Positions 18,228-26,322 of a stretch of 64,000 nucleotides of DNA are shown piece by piece. The position numbers were made by a program, and so were the translations under genes. Each line of letters starts with the position of its first letter. Within the stretch, counting starts at the first letter, position 1. The notes beneath the pieces were generated by a model, which had not been told where the DNA came from, ran no database searches, and worked only from the letters and a program-made list of their open reading frames with translations. Source of the stretch: Chamaesiphon minutus PCC 6605 (GTDB lineage Bacteria > Cyanobacteriota > Cyanobacteriia > Cyanobacteriales > Chamaesiphonaceae); contig NC_019697.1 of the NCBI RefSeq assembly GCF_000317145.1, forward strand, positions 3,072,385 to 3,136,384, given 5' to 3'.

Positions 18228-19268
18228 ATGGTTGTTTCAGTTGGCTCTAGTACGGATCTCGAAATTGTAGCGGCTTTAGAAGCAAATGCCGATCTCATCT
18301 TCGATTTACCCGATCCCGAAGATGAAGCAGTCGGAGATTTTGATTTTCGACAGCGGTACGATGACGCTTGGCTAGTCTGTGACAGCTTCGATCTGCAAAC
18401 TGAGATTTGGCGCGGTAGAATTTTACGGGCGATTCGCGATCGAGAAAAAAAAGGCGGCGACGGACGCGGCGAGGGTTTTCTCAACTGGCTCAAAGATCGA
18501 GAACTCAGCAAGAGTCAGGCGTATGCGTGGATCGAACTTGCTAATAGTGCCGATACACTCCTCGAAAATGGCGAACTTTCCGCATCTACACTCAAAAATT
18601 TTAGCAAACGCGCCTTCGTCGAAACGGCCAAATCTTCACCAGAAGTCCAACAACTAGTTACGGATGCGGCTGAAAGAGGAGATCGGATCACTCGGCGCGA
18701 AGTCCGCCAACTCTCCGACGAATGGATGGCGATGAGTTCCGATCTGATTCCCGATGAAGTCAAAGAACAAGCCGCCGCTGGAGCCACTCCACCGCGCTTC
18801 ATCGCGCCTCTAGTCAAAGAAATGGAGAAACTACCCGAAGCACATCAACTGGCGATCCGGGACGAAATAGCCGCCAATCCCGACGTCGATAATATCAAGC
18901 TCGTCACCAGCAACGCCCGCAGTTTATCCAAATATCTCGATGCTGGCGCGCAGGTACAAGTCCTCAATGATTCTAAAGTCGATCTAGCTACCGCGCTCGA
19001 AGAAGCAATGCGCGTGGGATGTCTCCCTGTCGCCGCAGATGTGCTCAAGCAAGCCGCACAATTGGAGCAAACGATGACCAAATTCTATTTAACCTGGAAA
19101 CGTTTGGGCAGTTTAGTAGACAGGTTGTATGTCGATACAGGTGCCAGTACGCCCAACTTACGATCGCTCATCGCCTGTGTCGAACGTCTCTCTAGCGAAA
19201 TCGTCGAAGTACCTCTCGATGATAGTGGCGAAAATGCCATCCGCTTACGCGTGATGACTGGAGAATAA
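18228..19268 (+). CDS. Conserved cyanobacterial protein of unknown function, helical, HTH-like segment
   Basis: 346-aa soluble, mostly helical protein with no signal peptide. Residues 1-50 are acidic (DLPDPEDEAVGDFDF). Residues about 85-165 (FLNWLKDRELSKSQAYAWIELAN ... RITRREVRQLSDEW) look like a helix-turn-helix region of the ParB/KorB kind, where a short recognition helix is followed by helices binding nearby DNA. The middle is rich in Lys/Glu helices, and the end is a small beta strand (AIRLRVMTGE). I do not recognise a named family. ATG start with GAGGACGATCG upstream. A DNA-binding role is an inference from shape only. Confidence 0.7.
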   Translation: MVVSVGSSTDLEIVAALEANADLIFDLPDPEDEAVGDFDFRQRYDDAWLVCDSFDLQTEIWRGRILRAIRDREKKGGDGRGEGFLNWLKDRELSKSQAYAWIELANSADTLLENGELSASTLKNFSKRAFVETAKSSPEVQQLVTDAAERGDRITRREVRQLSDEWMAMSSDLIPDEVKEQAAAGATPPRFIAPLVKEMEKLPEAHQLAIRDEIAANPDVDNIKLVTSNARSLSKYLDAGAQVQVLNDSKVDLATALEEAMRVGCLPVAADVLKQAAQLEQTMTKFYLTWKRLGSLVDRLYVDTGASTPNLRSLIACVERLSSEIVEVPLDDSGENAIRLRVMTGE

Positions 19269-19297
19269 CAGACTAGTGAAGAGACTGTCTAAACAAC

Positions 19298-19768
19298 TCA
19301 CAAAACGCATGCCAATTTCTCCTCGTCTAACTGTCGAAAACCTTGCTGCTGATAGAATCTTTTAGCACGATCGTTTTGGAGATGGACGCTGGTATCGATC
19401 CGCAGTACACCGAGATCGAGTAACTCTTGTTTGAGATCTTGTAATAAAGCCGAACCAACACCTCGACCCTGCTTGGAGCTAATGACAAACACGTCATCGA
19501 GCTTGGCAACAATCCCCCCGATCGAAGTAGAAATAGCAAAGCAAACCATACACACGCCGACGGGTTCGCCCTCAAGATAGGCTAACCAGACAAAACCGAG
19601 TTCGGGCAATCGTAAAAACAGATCCAACGCTCTCCTTAGCTCCGGTTCCCCTCCGCCACCATAAACAGCACTGCTATCGAGATAATATTCGTCCTCGCCC
19701 AGAAAAGAACGCAATAGACTAAACGCATCCTCACTCGACTCGCGCGTCATTTTTCGGCATTCAATCAT
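19298..19768 (-). CDS. GNAT-family N-acetyltransferase
   Basis: 156-aa acetyl-CoA-dependent N-acetyltransferase. Motif A is intact: LDDVFVISSKQGRGVGSALLQDL, with the Q-G-R-G-V-G-S pyrophosphate loop near residue 100, then HLQNDRAKRFYQQQGFR (motif B). Substrate unknown; the length and C-terminal F-Y-x-x-x-G-F pattern match small GNATs acting on amino groups of metabolites or proteins. Its ATG overlaps the stop of a possible tiny upstream frame (ATGA at 19768-19765), which would allow coupled translation. Confidence 0.88.
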   Translation of the reverse strand: MIECRKMTRESSEDAFSLLRSFLGEDEYYLDSSAVYGGGGEPELRRALDLFLRLPELGFVWLAYLEGEPVGVCMVCFAISTSIGGIVAKLDDVFVISSKQGRGVGSALLQDLKQELLDLGVLRIDTSVHLQNDRAKRFYQQQGFRQLDEEKLACVL

Positions 19769-19920
19769 TTACTCCCTCCCATCGGATCGATCGTTCTTAC
19801 ATTGTAGATTTTGTCCGCAAGCAATAAGACTAAAGGATCGGTTTTAACGATCGACCCACCATCCAAATCGATTGGCTCTGTGTAAATAACCGCTAGAAGA
19901 TTGCCAAAACCTAAGTACAT
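19765..19920 (-). CDS. Possible 51-codon small protein upstream of the acetyltransferase
   Basis: Open frame MYLGFGNLLAVIYTEPIDL ending GGSK, with its stop overlapping the GNAT start by the 4-bp ATGA. The frame is open to 19992 but the longer form overlaps the divergent Uma2 gene. The overlap is the main argument; no family is recognised and the segment could simply be leader. Confidence 0.25.
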   Translation of the reverse strand: MYLGFGNLLAVIYTEPIDLDGGSIVKTDPLVLLLADKIYNVRTIDPMGGSK

Positions 19921-19953
19921 AATAGAAGGTAAGACGTTTGGAGAAGATGGCAA

Positions 19954-20532
19954 ATGGTGCATACCCCAGTCAAACAAAGCGCGCTCGAACAACTACTAGA
20001 TCTGCCCGATGCTAACGCCATCGAGTCTAGCAATGGTCGGCTCGTCCCATTACCAATACCGCAAGTTCATCGCAGTATCATCCAACGACAATTACTATTT
20101 GCCATCGATCCGCTGTTAAACGAACTCGATATCGCCCAAGCCTTCCCGTCACTACACTGTACTTTTGGCGATCGATCGATAATAGCTGACATCGCCGTGT
20201 TTGAAGATGTCAATATCGCCACTGACGCGCTGGGCAACATCGAAGATACATTCGCAATTTCTCCAGATTGGATCGTTCAAATTCTGCCACCCACCCGCAG
20301 CATTACTACAGCTCTTAAAAATATTAATTACTGTCTCGCCCATGGTACTCAAATGGGATGGCTCATCGATCCGATCGAGCGATGCGTATTCACGAGCGGA
20401 GCTGAGCGCACCTTCGAGCTGATTGAAGATCCCGCTACAATTTTACCAGTGCCACTATTTGCCGCATCGATCGAGCTGACAATCTCTCAGTTATTTGGAG
20501 CGATCGCTAAAAGTTATCGAAAATCGACATAG
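19954..20532 (+). CDS. Uma2-family (DUF820) restriction-endonuclease-fold protein
   Basis: 192-aa member of the Uma2/DUF820 family, very numerous in cyanobacteria, with a PD-(D/E)XK nuclease-like fold. Seen: RSIIADIAVFEDV (the acidic strand, where relatives have PDxxV), then DWIVQILPPTRSITTALKNINYCLAHGTQMGWLIDP (relatives: SPSD..... K...Y...G...YWLVDP). The usual catalytic Asp-Lys spacing is degraded (PDI is ADI; SPSD is LPPT), so nuclease activity is doubtful. Function of the family is unknown. Confidence 0.82.
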   Translation: MVHTPVKQSALEQLLDLPDANAIESSNGRLVPLPIPQVHRSIIQRQLLFAIDPLLNELDIAQAFPSLHCTFGDRSIIADIAVFEDVNIATDALGNIEDTFAISPDWIVQILPPTRSITTALKNINYCLAHGTQMGWLIDPIERCVFTSGAERTFELIEDPATILPVPLFAASIELTISQLFGAIAKSYRKST

Positions 20533-20615
20533 CATAATCGGTAATCAACCCAACGTCACCAGGCGATCGCGAGTTACCATATAAAAATACAATGCGCTAA
20601 GAGCGGAATAAATAC

Positions 20616-21287
20616 ATGGTACAGTCCCAATATTACGGCGGCGATAGCTATTACCGGACACCGCCACCAGATTTACCCTCACTGCTACTAAAAGAGCGGA
20701 TTGTCTACATGGGCGGGCCATTAGTATCGTCCGATGACTACAAGCGGCAAATGGGCTACGATCCTACCAAGCTATTGATCGCCCAATTGCTATATCTCCA
20801 ATTTGACAATCCCGAAAAACCGATTTACTTCTATATCAACTCCACTGGGACATCTTGGTATACAGGCGACTCGATCGGGTTTGAAACCGAAGCTTTCGCG
20901 ATTTGCGACACCCTCGGCTACATTAAGCCACCCGTCCATACGATCTGTATCGGGCAAGCCATGGGTACTGCCGCCATGATCCTCGCCGCAGGTACCAAAG
21001 GCTGTCGCGCCAGTCTCCCGCACGCGACCATCGTCCTCAATCAGCCCCGTAGTGGCGCGCAAGGACAAGCCAGTGATATTCAGATTAGGGCCAAAGAAGT
21101 CTTGGACAACAAGACTGCAATCTTGGACATCTTCTCGCACAGTACGGGTCAACCCGCCGAGAAAATCGCCAAAGATACCGATCGGATGTTGTACATGACA
21201 CCCACCGAAGCTAAAGAATACGGCTTAATCGATATCGTTCTCAATAGTGCCAAAGATTTACCTACAGCGATTCCAGCTTTGGTCTAG
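20616..21287 (+). CDS. clpR: ClpR, inactive ClpP-like subunit
   Basis: 223-aa non-catalytic paralogue of the Clp protease core; in cyanobacteria it forms mixed rings with ClpP3 that work with ClpC. The start MVQSQYYGGDSYYRTPPPDLPSL is typical of cyanobacterial ClpR. The active-site serine segment (Clp[12 protein letters not shown]) reads IGQAMGTAAMILAAG, losing Ser, and the His segment (MIHQP) reads VLNQP, losing His. The fold is otherwise full length. It opens a cluster with a second ClpR-like gene and clpP3 on the same strand. Confidence 0.93.
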   Translation: MVQSQYYGGDSYYRTPPPDLPSLLLKERIVYMGGPLVSSDDYKRQMGYDPTKLLIAQLLYLQFDNPEKPIYFYINSTGTSWYTGDSIGFETEAFAICDTLGYIKPPVHTICIGQAMGTAAMILAAGTKGCRASLPHATIVLNQPRSGAQGQASDIQIRAKEVLDNKTAILDIFSHSTGQPAEKIAKDTDRMLYMTPTEAKEYGLIDIVLNSAKDLPTAIPALV

Positions 21288-21320
21288 AGAGTAGAGGGTA
21301 GTGAAAATAGTCAATAGTGG

Positions 21321-21418
21321 ATAGTGAATTTAGACGCAAGCGTTTTTATTCACTCCATCCATTCAGCCACCCATCCACCCATCTACCCCCTAATTCCTAT
21401 CCCCTATCCCCTATCCTT
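21321..21418. repeat. C-rich short tandem repeats before the second clpR-like gene
   Basis: Degenerate units CACCCATCCACCCATC and CCCCTATCCCCTATCC running up to the ATG at 21419, leaving no normal ribosome site. Part of the STRR class seen in at least eight gaps of this window. Confidence 0.75.
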
Positions 21419-22063
21419 ATGCCTGTCGATCGGATTTTAAACGTACCTTACAACCTTCCTGGCAGTCAATATTGGCAGTGGATTAACATCTACACGCGGA
21501 TGAGTCAGGAACGGATTATCTTCCTCAACCAGCCGATTACCGATGGATTGGCAAATAGCATGGTGTCATCGCTGCTGTATCTAGAGTCAGTCGATAATAC
21601 CAAGCCGATCTACCTGTATATCAACTCACTGGGCGATCCTGTCGCCGCTGGGATGGCAGGACAAGAAATCGGGATGATGTCTGTGATGGCTGGATTGGCA
21701 ATCTATGACACCATCAAGCACATCAAGTCTGAGGTTTATACGATCTGTCTCGGTCAAGCAATGGGTATTGCCACACTCTTGCTATCTGCGGGCACACCGG
21801 GCAAACGTGCCAGTCTCCCTCATGCCTCGATCGGCTTAATGCCAGCCCGTGCGGGCAGCCGAGGACAAGCTTCGGATATTGTCATTAATGCTGCCGAAGT
21901 CTTGGCAAAAAAAACCAACATCATCGATGTACTCGCTCAAAATACAGGTCAATCGCCCGAAAAAATCGAGCGAGACAGCGAACGGATGTTTTATATGACC
22001 GCCCACGAAGCCCAAGCCTACGGCTTAATCGATCGAGTCTTAGAAAGCTCGAAAGAGTTGTAA
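21419..22063 (+). CDS. Second ClpR-like, catalytically inactive ClpP paralogue
   Basis: 214-aa ClpP-family protein starting MPVDRILNVPYNLPGSQYWQ at 21419; the frame is open to 21317 but that part is repeat sequence. The Ser segment reads LGQAMGIATLLLSAG (Gly where ClpP has Ser) and the His segment reads SIGLMPARAG (Met in place of His), so two of three catalytic residues are missing. It carries an insertion SLGDPVAAGMAGQEIGMMSVMAG not found in ClpP3. Similar extra ClpR-like copies occur in filamentous cyanobacteria. Likely a structural subunit of a Clp core ring. Confidence 0.88.
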   Translation: MPVDRILNVPYNLPGSQYWQWINIYTRMSQERIIFLNQPITDGLANSMVSSLLYLESVDNTKPIYLYINSLGDPVAAGMAGQEIGMMSVMAGLAIYDTIKHIKSEVYTICLGQAMGIATLLLSAGTPGKRASLPHASIGLMPARAGSRGQASDIVINAAEVLAKKTNIIDVLAQNTGQSPEKIERDSERMFYMTAHEAQAYGLIDRVLESSKEL

Positions 22064-22065
22064 TT

Positions 22066-22199
22066 AGGCTTTAGGTTTTAGGCTTTAGGCTTGAGGATTA
22101 AAGACGCTTGCGGCTATCTAATGCACTACTCACTCATACCTAGAGCCTAAAGCCAAAAGCTTCTCCCCCTCTCCCCCTCTCCCCCTCCCCTAAAATTCT
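22066..22199. repeat. Inverted pair of heptamer repeats before clpP3
   Basis: AGGCTTTAGGTTTTAGG and relatives (about 22068-22095) are answered by the opposite orientation GAGCCTAAAGCC (about 22144-22155), then CTCCCCCT units up to the clpP3 ATG. The two orientations could pair in the transcript. Confidence 0.7.
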
Positions 22200-22802
22200 A
22201 TGTCAATCGGCGTTCCTAGCGTTCCATATCGCTTACCTGGTAGTACTAACGAACAGTGGATTAATATCTACGATCGATTATTTCGCGAGCGGATTATCTT
22301 CATGTTTGAAGAAGTCGATGCTGGCATGGCAAATGCGATCGTGGCTTATATGCTCTATTTAGATTCTGAAGACTCCAGCAAACCGATCTATCTCTATATC
22401 AACTCCCCTGGCGGCGAAATTACTGCCGGGATGGCAATTTACGACACGATCCAGCATATTAAGTCAGAAGTTGTCACCATTTGCGTCGGGTTGGCTGCTT
22501 CGATGGGTGCTTTTTTACTCGCGGCTGGTAGCCCTGGCAAACGCTTGGCGTTACCCCACGCACGAATCATGATCCATCAACCTTTAGGTGGTACCGGACG
22601 GATGCAAGCATCGGATATTCAAATCGAAGCCAAGCATATCCTCGAAACTCGCACGCTGCTCAATCAGTTGATGGCGGATCGATCTGGCCAAACCTTAGCA
22701 CAGATCGAAAAAGATACCGATCGAGATAACTTTATGTCCGCAGCCGAAGCAATGGCATACGGTTTAATCGATAAAGTTGTCGAAACTGCTAATGTCCGCT
22801 AA
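22200..22802 (+). CDS. clpP3: ATP-dependent Clp protease proteolytic subunit ClpP3
   Basis: 200-aa active serine peptidase subunit of the Clp core, cytoplasmic. All catalytic parts are present: Ser101 in [14 protein letters not shown], His126 in [11 protein letters not shown], and an Asp in the [11 protein letters not shown] segment. Starts [26 protein letters not shown], close to Synechocystis/Synechococcus ClpP3. Third gene after two inactive paralogues, so one locus can supply a mixed ring. A long hairpin follows the stop. Confidence 0.95.
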   Translation: MSIGVPSVPYRLPGSTNEQWINIYDRLFRERIIFMFEEVDAGMANAIVAYMLYLDSEDSSKPIYLYINSPGGEITAGMAIYDTIQHIKSEVVTICVGLAASMGAFLLAAGSPGKRLALPHARIMIHQPLGGTGRMQASDIQIEAKHILETRTLLNQLMADRSGQTLAQIEKDTDRDNFMSAAEAMAYGLIDKVVETANVR

Positions 22803-22833
22803 TTGTAATTGATTTAATTTCTCAATTATCAAT

Positions 22834-22892
22834 AACAAATCCCTACTTTGACTGGTATCTGTTTTATAGATACATCAAAGTAGGGATTTGTT
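22834..22892 (+). terminator. Long hairpin after clpP3
   Basis: Perfect 18-bp arms AACAAATCCCTACTTTGA (22834-22851) and complement (22875-22892), with a second inner stem GTATCT/AGATAC. No T run follows, so it may be a terminator of the T-poor cyanobacterial kind, an RNA-processing site or a small mobile palindrome. Confidence 0.6.
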
Positions 22893-23380
22893 GTAATGAT
22901 AGATCTGCCCTCGATTCACGCGCGCGATCGCCTATATCTATCAAAAAATATATAATCCAATCTGAATTATGACTCGCTCTATTTGATATCGATCCTAGCT
23001 AGATCTTCATTTAAAAAAGACCGAGCGGGAATACCCGAACCTTCGCAATAGCTAAGCATAGATAGGTTTAGCTAAATATTTAAAGATTAAACAAGTGACA
23101 ATTCGATTCTAGTAGTTCATTAGAACTAATACAATAAAAATTACAAATTGGTAATAAGTTCGATCGAGAGTGCCAAAATGAACAATTTGGTGTAAACTAC
23201 AACACAGAAACAATTAGCCGAATTAATCGTACCAAAAGATAGATTGAGAACGAACTTTCTTAATAAGGTTCGATCTTAAATGTAAATAGGTAGTCAAATT
23301 CCTTTTCCCATAGCTCACAAGTTAGTCGCTATACCTCTAACCAAATATCTAAACTATAAAATTGCTTCAGATATTAGTAC
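22893..23380. other. AT-rich gap upstream of the DnaD-like gene
   Basis: About 490 bp with stops in all frames and few repeats. A weak stem CGAAC...GTTCG occurs near 23250-23272. A TATAAA hexamer near 23355 could serve as a -10 for the next gene, without a recognisable -35. No gene is supported. Confidence 0.4.
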
Positions 23381-24286
23381 TTGAGTATTAGTAATTCAGC
23401 CGCGATCGCATTTACCAGTCAAGCTAATGGCACGACTAATTGCGAGCGAGGGTATCAAGGATCTCCTTTGTCAATGAGCCATTTTCACCAAAACTTTATT
23501 ACGGTAGTAATCGATTTGTACGGTTTAGAACTTGATGGCCATCAAGTCGATACTCTCGTGGCAAATTGGTTAAAAAAATACGATAATAACTGGATTATCA
23601 AAGCGATCGTCGAGTCGCTGTACAGAGGTAGATACAAAATCGTATCTGTCGATAATATTCTTAAAGACTGGCAAAGACTCGGCAAACCGCGTTACAATTT
23701 CACGCCAGAATACGAGCGTGAAATTTTACAAAATTTACCAGCCGTAGTCGAGTTACCTACGACTTCAGATTCACCAGTACAGGTGTCTGCTGAGGAGCCA
23801 GTTCAAGCCGATTTTTCGGTAGCTTTGCCCTCTCGACAAGATGCCAAGCTGCTCAATCCCGAAGAGTCGGCACCCTTTCAATACCATCATTACCCAAGTC
23901 CAGTTCCACCCGCCAATCCTTCTGGATCGGACAAAGCGGCGTCAGAAGATCGGCAATTAAAATTAGCAAATACTACAAAGTCGGTCGAATCATCTTCAAA
24001 TACAGAAGCTGATTCCCGCAGTTCTGGGCGATCGGCTTCAACCACCCATGTAGATCCAGCCGAGATCGATACAGATCGTGAAGATCGGGCAGAGCCAGAC
24101 AAAGTTGTAGCTCAACCGACCAAAAGTAAGCTATTCTGCACTCTCAAAGCAATTGTCGATCCCAAAAATCGTCAAGCTTCCAATTGCTTGTTGTTGCCAT
24201 CGATCGGCATCGAGAAGCCAGATCGAATGCATATAGATCGATTTAAGCTACCTCTCGAAAATCTGACCGAGCAGCACCAATTATAA
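23381..24286 (+). CDS. DnaD/DnaB_2-like domain protein with long disordered tail
   Basis: 301 aa from a TTG at 23381, or 270 aa from the ATG at 23474 (MSHFHQNFITVV), which has AAGGA upstream and is the better start. Residues about 33-115 (ITVVIDLYGLELDGHQVDTLVANWLKKYDNNWIIKAIVESLYRG ... VDNILKDWQRLGKP) match the DnaD C-terminal/DnaB_2 pattern, which in Firmicutes helps load replicative helicase; the N-x-I-L-x-x-W near the end is characteristic. Residues 130-260 are Ser/Pro/Glu-rich and probably unstructured. The last 40 residues are conserved-looking (LLLPSIGIEKPDR). A role in replication is an inference. Confidence 0.7.
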   Translation: MSISNSAAIAFTSQANGTTNCERGYQGSPLSMSHFHQNFITVVIDLYGLELDGHQVDTLVANWLKKYDNNWIIKAIVESLYRGRYKIVSVDNILKDWQRLGKPRYNFTPEYEREILQNLPAVVELPTTSDSPVQVSAEEPVQADFSVALPSRQDAKLLNPEESAPFQYHHYPSPVPPANPSGSDKAASEDRQLKLANTTKSVESSSNTEADSRSSGRSASTTHVDPAEIDTDREDRAEPDKVVAQPTKSKLFCTLKAIVDPKNRQASNCLLLPSIGIEKPDRMHIDRFKLPLENLTEQHQL

Positions 24287-24352
24287 TCGCTCGCATCTTG
24301 CACTAATTTAAATACACTAGTGCTCAGTGTAGATTCAGGGTACCTACAAGGG

Positions 24353-24377
24353 TTACCCCTAAATAATTAAGGGGTAA
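24353..24377. terminator. Small hairpin between convergent genes
   Basis: TTACCCCT (24353-24360) pairs with AGGGGTAA (24370-24377) around a 9-nt AT loop, between the DnaD-like gene and rluD stops. AT-rich flanks on both sides. Possibly bidirectional terminator; weak. Confidence 0.35.
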
Positions 24378-24396
24378 TTGTTAATTCGTAAACGTC

Positions 24397-25392
24397 TCAA
24401 CGTTTGCGCAGTACTTGGAGTAAAGTAAGGAAATAACTAGGGATCGGTGCTGTGGCACTAATCAGCTCTGCGGTATGGGGATGAATTAGCTGTAGCTGCC
24501 GCGCGTGGAGAGCTTGTCCTGGCAGATTGATGCCAATCGATCTCCCCGTTCCATATACCGGATCGCCGACGATCGGATGTCCCATTTGTGCCGCATGAAC
24601 GCGGATCTGATGAGTTCTGCCAGTTTGTAGACGAAATCTAATTAGGGTAAAGCCGCGCAATCTTTCTTCGATCTGCCAATGAGTAATAGCAGATCTACCA
24701 CCACGATCGAGCGGCACGATCGCATTTTTTTGGCGATCGACCGGATGGCGTCCGATCGGTAAATCGATCGTCCCACTATCGACCTTTGGTGCCCCGTAGA
24801 CTACCCCTAAATACTCGCGCCTAGCAGTTTTAGCTTGAAGCTGTTGTTGGAGGTGCTGGTGGGCAAAATCGGTCTTGGCGATCGCGATCGCACCAGTGGT
24901 ATCTTTGTCCAAACGGTGGACGATACCAGGACGCTGAATGCCACCGATACTAGAGAGCGGACAATGAGCGAGTAGGGCATGAACCAAGGTACCAGTACTG
25001 TGTCCGGCGGAGGGATGAACTACCATGCCTGCGGGTTTATTTACAACTAATAGGCATTCATCTTCGTAAAGGATATCGAGTGGAATTGCTTCGGGTATTA
25101 GATCGAGCGCATCTGGCGGTGGGATGACAACACAGACTCGATCGCCAGATTTTAATTTATACTTTTTGTCATTGCAGTCTCGATCGCCAACTCGAACGTG
25201 TCCTTGAGAAATGAGTTTTTGCCAACGCGATCTCGAAAAATCGGGTAATTGTGCGGCTAACCACAAGTCAATTCGCGGTTCGGTGAGATCGTCAGTTGCG
25301 ACAGTTAATTCGATAACTTCAGCTACTTCCTCATCCGAGAATCGTTCCTCGATTGCTAAATTAGTTACGCCAACTGTATTTATTACGTTCAT
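24397..25392 (-). CDS. rluD: 23S rRNA pseudouridine synthase, RluD family
   Basis: 331-aa pseudouridine synthase of the RluA/RluD group that modifies large-subunit rRNA uridines. An S4 RNA-binding domain lies at about residues 37-100 (RIDLWLAAQLPDFSRSRWQKLISQGHVRV), then the catalytic domain with PGIVHRLDKDTTGAI (Asp nucleophile near residue 160), RREYLGVVYG and RLQTGRTHQIRVHAAQMGHPIVGDPVYG. Start taken at ATG 25392 (MNVINTVGV); the open frame extends 34 codons further but would run into the divergent channel gene. Only 12 bp separate the two start codons. Confidence 0.93.
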   Translation of the reverse strand: MNVINTVGVTNLAIEERFSDEEVAEVIELTVATDDLTEPRIDLWLAAQLPDFSRSRWQKLISQGHVRVGDRDCNDKKYKLKSGDRVCVVIPPPDALDLIPEAIPLDILYEDECLLVVNKPAGMVVHPSAGHSTGTLVHALLAHCPLSSIGGIQRPGIVHRLDKDTTGAIAIAKTDFAHQHLQQQLQAKTARREYLGVVYGAPKVDSGTIDLPIGRHPVDRQKNAIVPLDRGGRSAITHWQIEERLRGFTLIRFRLQTGRTHQIRVHAAQMGHPIVGDPVYGTGRSIGINLPGQALHARQLQLIHPHTAELISATAPIPSYFLTLLQVLRKR

Positions 25393-25404
25393 TTTTATCG
25401 TGCT

Positions 25405-26322
25405 ATGAAGAATAGATTTCGCCGCAGTCGGACTGTGAGAATTGCCAATCAAGATGGTAGACTTGTCATTCACGGAATGGGAAATTGGTATCACCTATGG
25501 CGAGACCCTTATCATTTACTACTAACTGTGCCGTGGATTGGATTTATCGGCATTGTTTCGGTAGCTTACTTGCTGCTTAATACTGTGTTTGCGTTGGCAT
25601 ATTTAGTTGGTGGAGATTGCTTGGAAGGCGCGCGTCCGGGTTCTTTTACCGATGCCTTCTTTTTTAGCGTCCAGACTTTAGCTTCAATCGGTTATGGTGC
25701 GATCCATCCCAAGAATTTTTATGCTAACTGCGTGGTGACGCTCGAAGCGATTGCGAGTTTGTTATTAATGGCGGTAGTAACGGGACTAGCTTTTGCGAGA
25801 TTTTCGCGTCCGATCGCCAAAGTATTATTTAGTAAGTTTATCATTATTACCACTCACAATCGGCAGCAGACGCTGATGTTTCGAGTTGCCAACGAGCGTC
25901 ATAATTTTATTTTGGAATCTACGGCTCAAGTTTATTTGATTATGGATGAAATTACTGCTGAAGGTGACTTTATGCGACGGATTCAAGAACTAAAATTGTT
26001 ACGCCACCGTACTCCCAGTTTAATCCTAACTTGGACGATCGCGCACCAGATCGATGCCGATAGTCCGTTATATGGTCTCACTACTCTCGATTTGCAGCAC
26101 CGACATGCTGCGATTAGCGTGTTGATTGATGGTGTCGATGAGACGGTTGCTTATAAAATTACCGCCCGACACAGCTACAATACCGCTGAAATTATCTTCG
26201 ATCGACAGTTTGAGGATATCATTCACAAAGCCGAAAACGGAGATCGCTACTTTGACTATAGTCGATTTCATCAACTGCGATCGATTGAGGAAATTGAGGA
26301 GCGGAATGTAGATCTGTTATGA
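25405..26322 (+). CDS. Inward-rectifier potassium channel, KirBac type
   Basis: 305-aa inner-membrane K+ channel. Two membrane helices (about residues 47-70 and 110-135) flank a pore loop with the filter S94-I-G-Y-G98 (TLASIGYGAIHP); most Kir channels have T-I-G-Y-G. The cytoplasmic immunoglobulin-like domain follows (LMFRVANERHNFILESTAQVYLIMDE, LRHRTPSLILTWTIAHQID), typical of KirBac and animal Kir. A slide helix (DPYHLLLTVPW) precedes helix 1. No visible ribosome site; start 12 bp from divergent rluD, so promoters must overlap the neighbour's coding sequence. Its 3' end overlaps the convergent gene by 6 bp. Confidence 0.92.
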   Translation: MKNRFRRSRTVRIANQDGRLVIHGMGNWYHLWRDPYHLLLTVPWIGFIGIVSVAYLLLNTVFALAYLVGGDCLEGARPGSFTDAFFFSVQTLASIGYGAIHPKNFYANCVVTLEAIASLLLMAVVTGLAFARFSRPIAKVLFSKFIIITTHNRQQTLMFRVANERHNFILESTAQVYLIMDEITAEGDFMRRIQELKLLRHRTPSLILTWTIAHQIDADSPLYGLTTLDLQHRHAAISVLIDGVDETVAYKITARHSYNTAEIIFDRQFEDIIHKAENGDRYFDYSRFHQLRSIEEIEERNVDLL

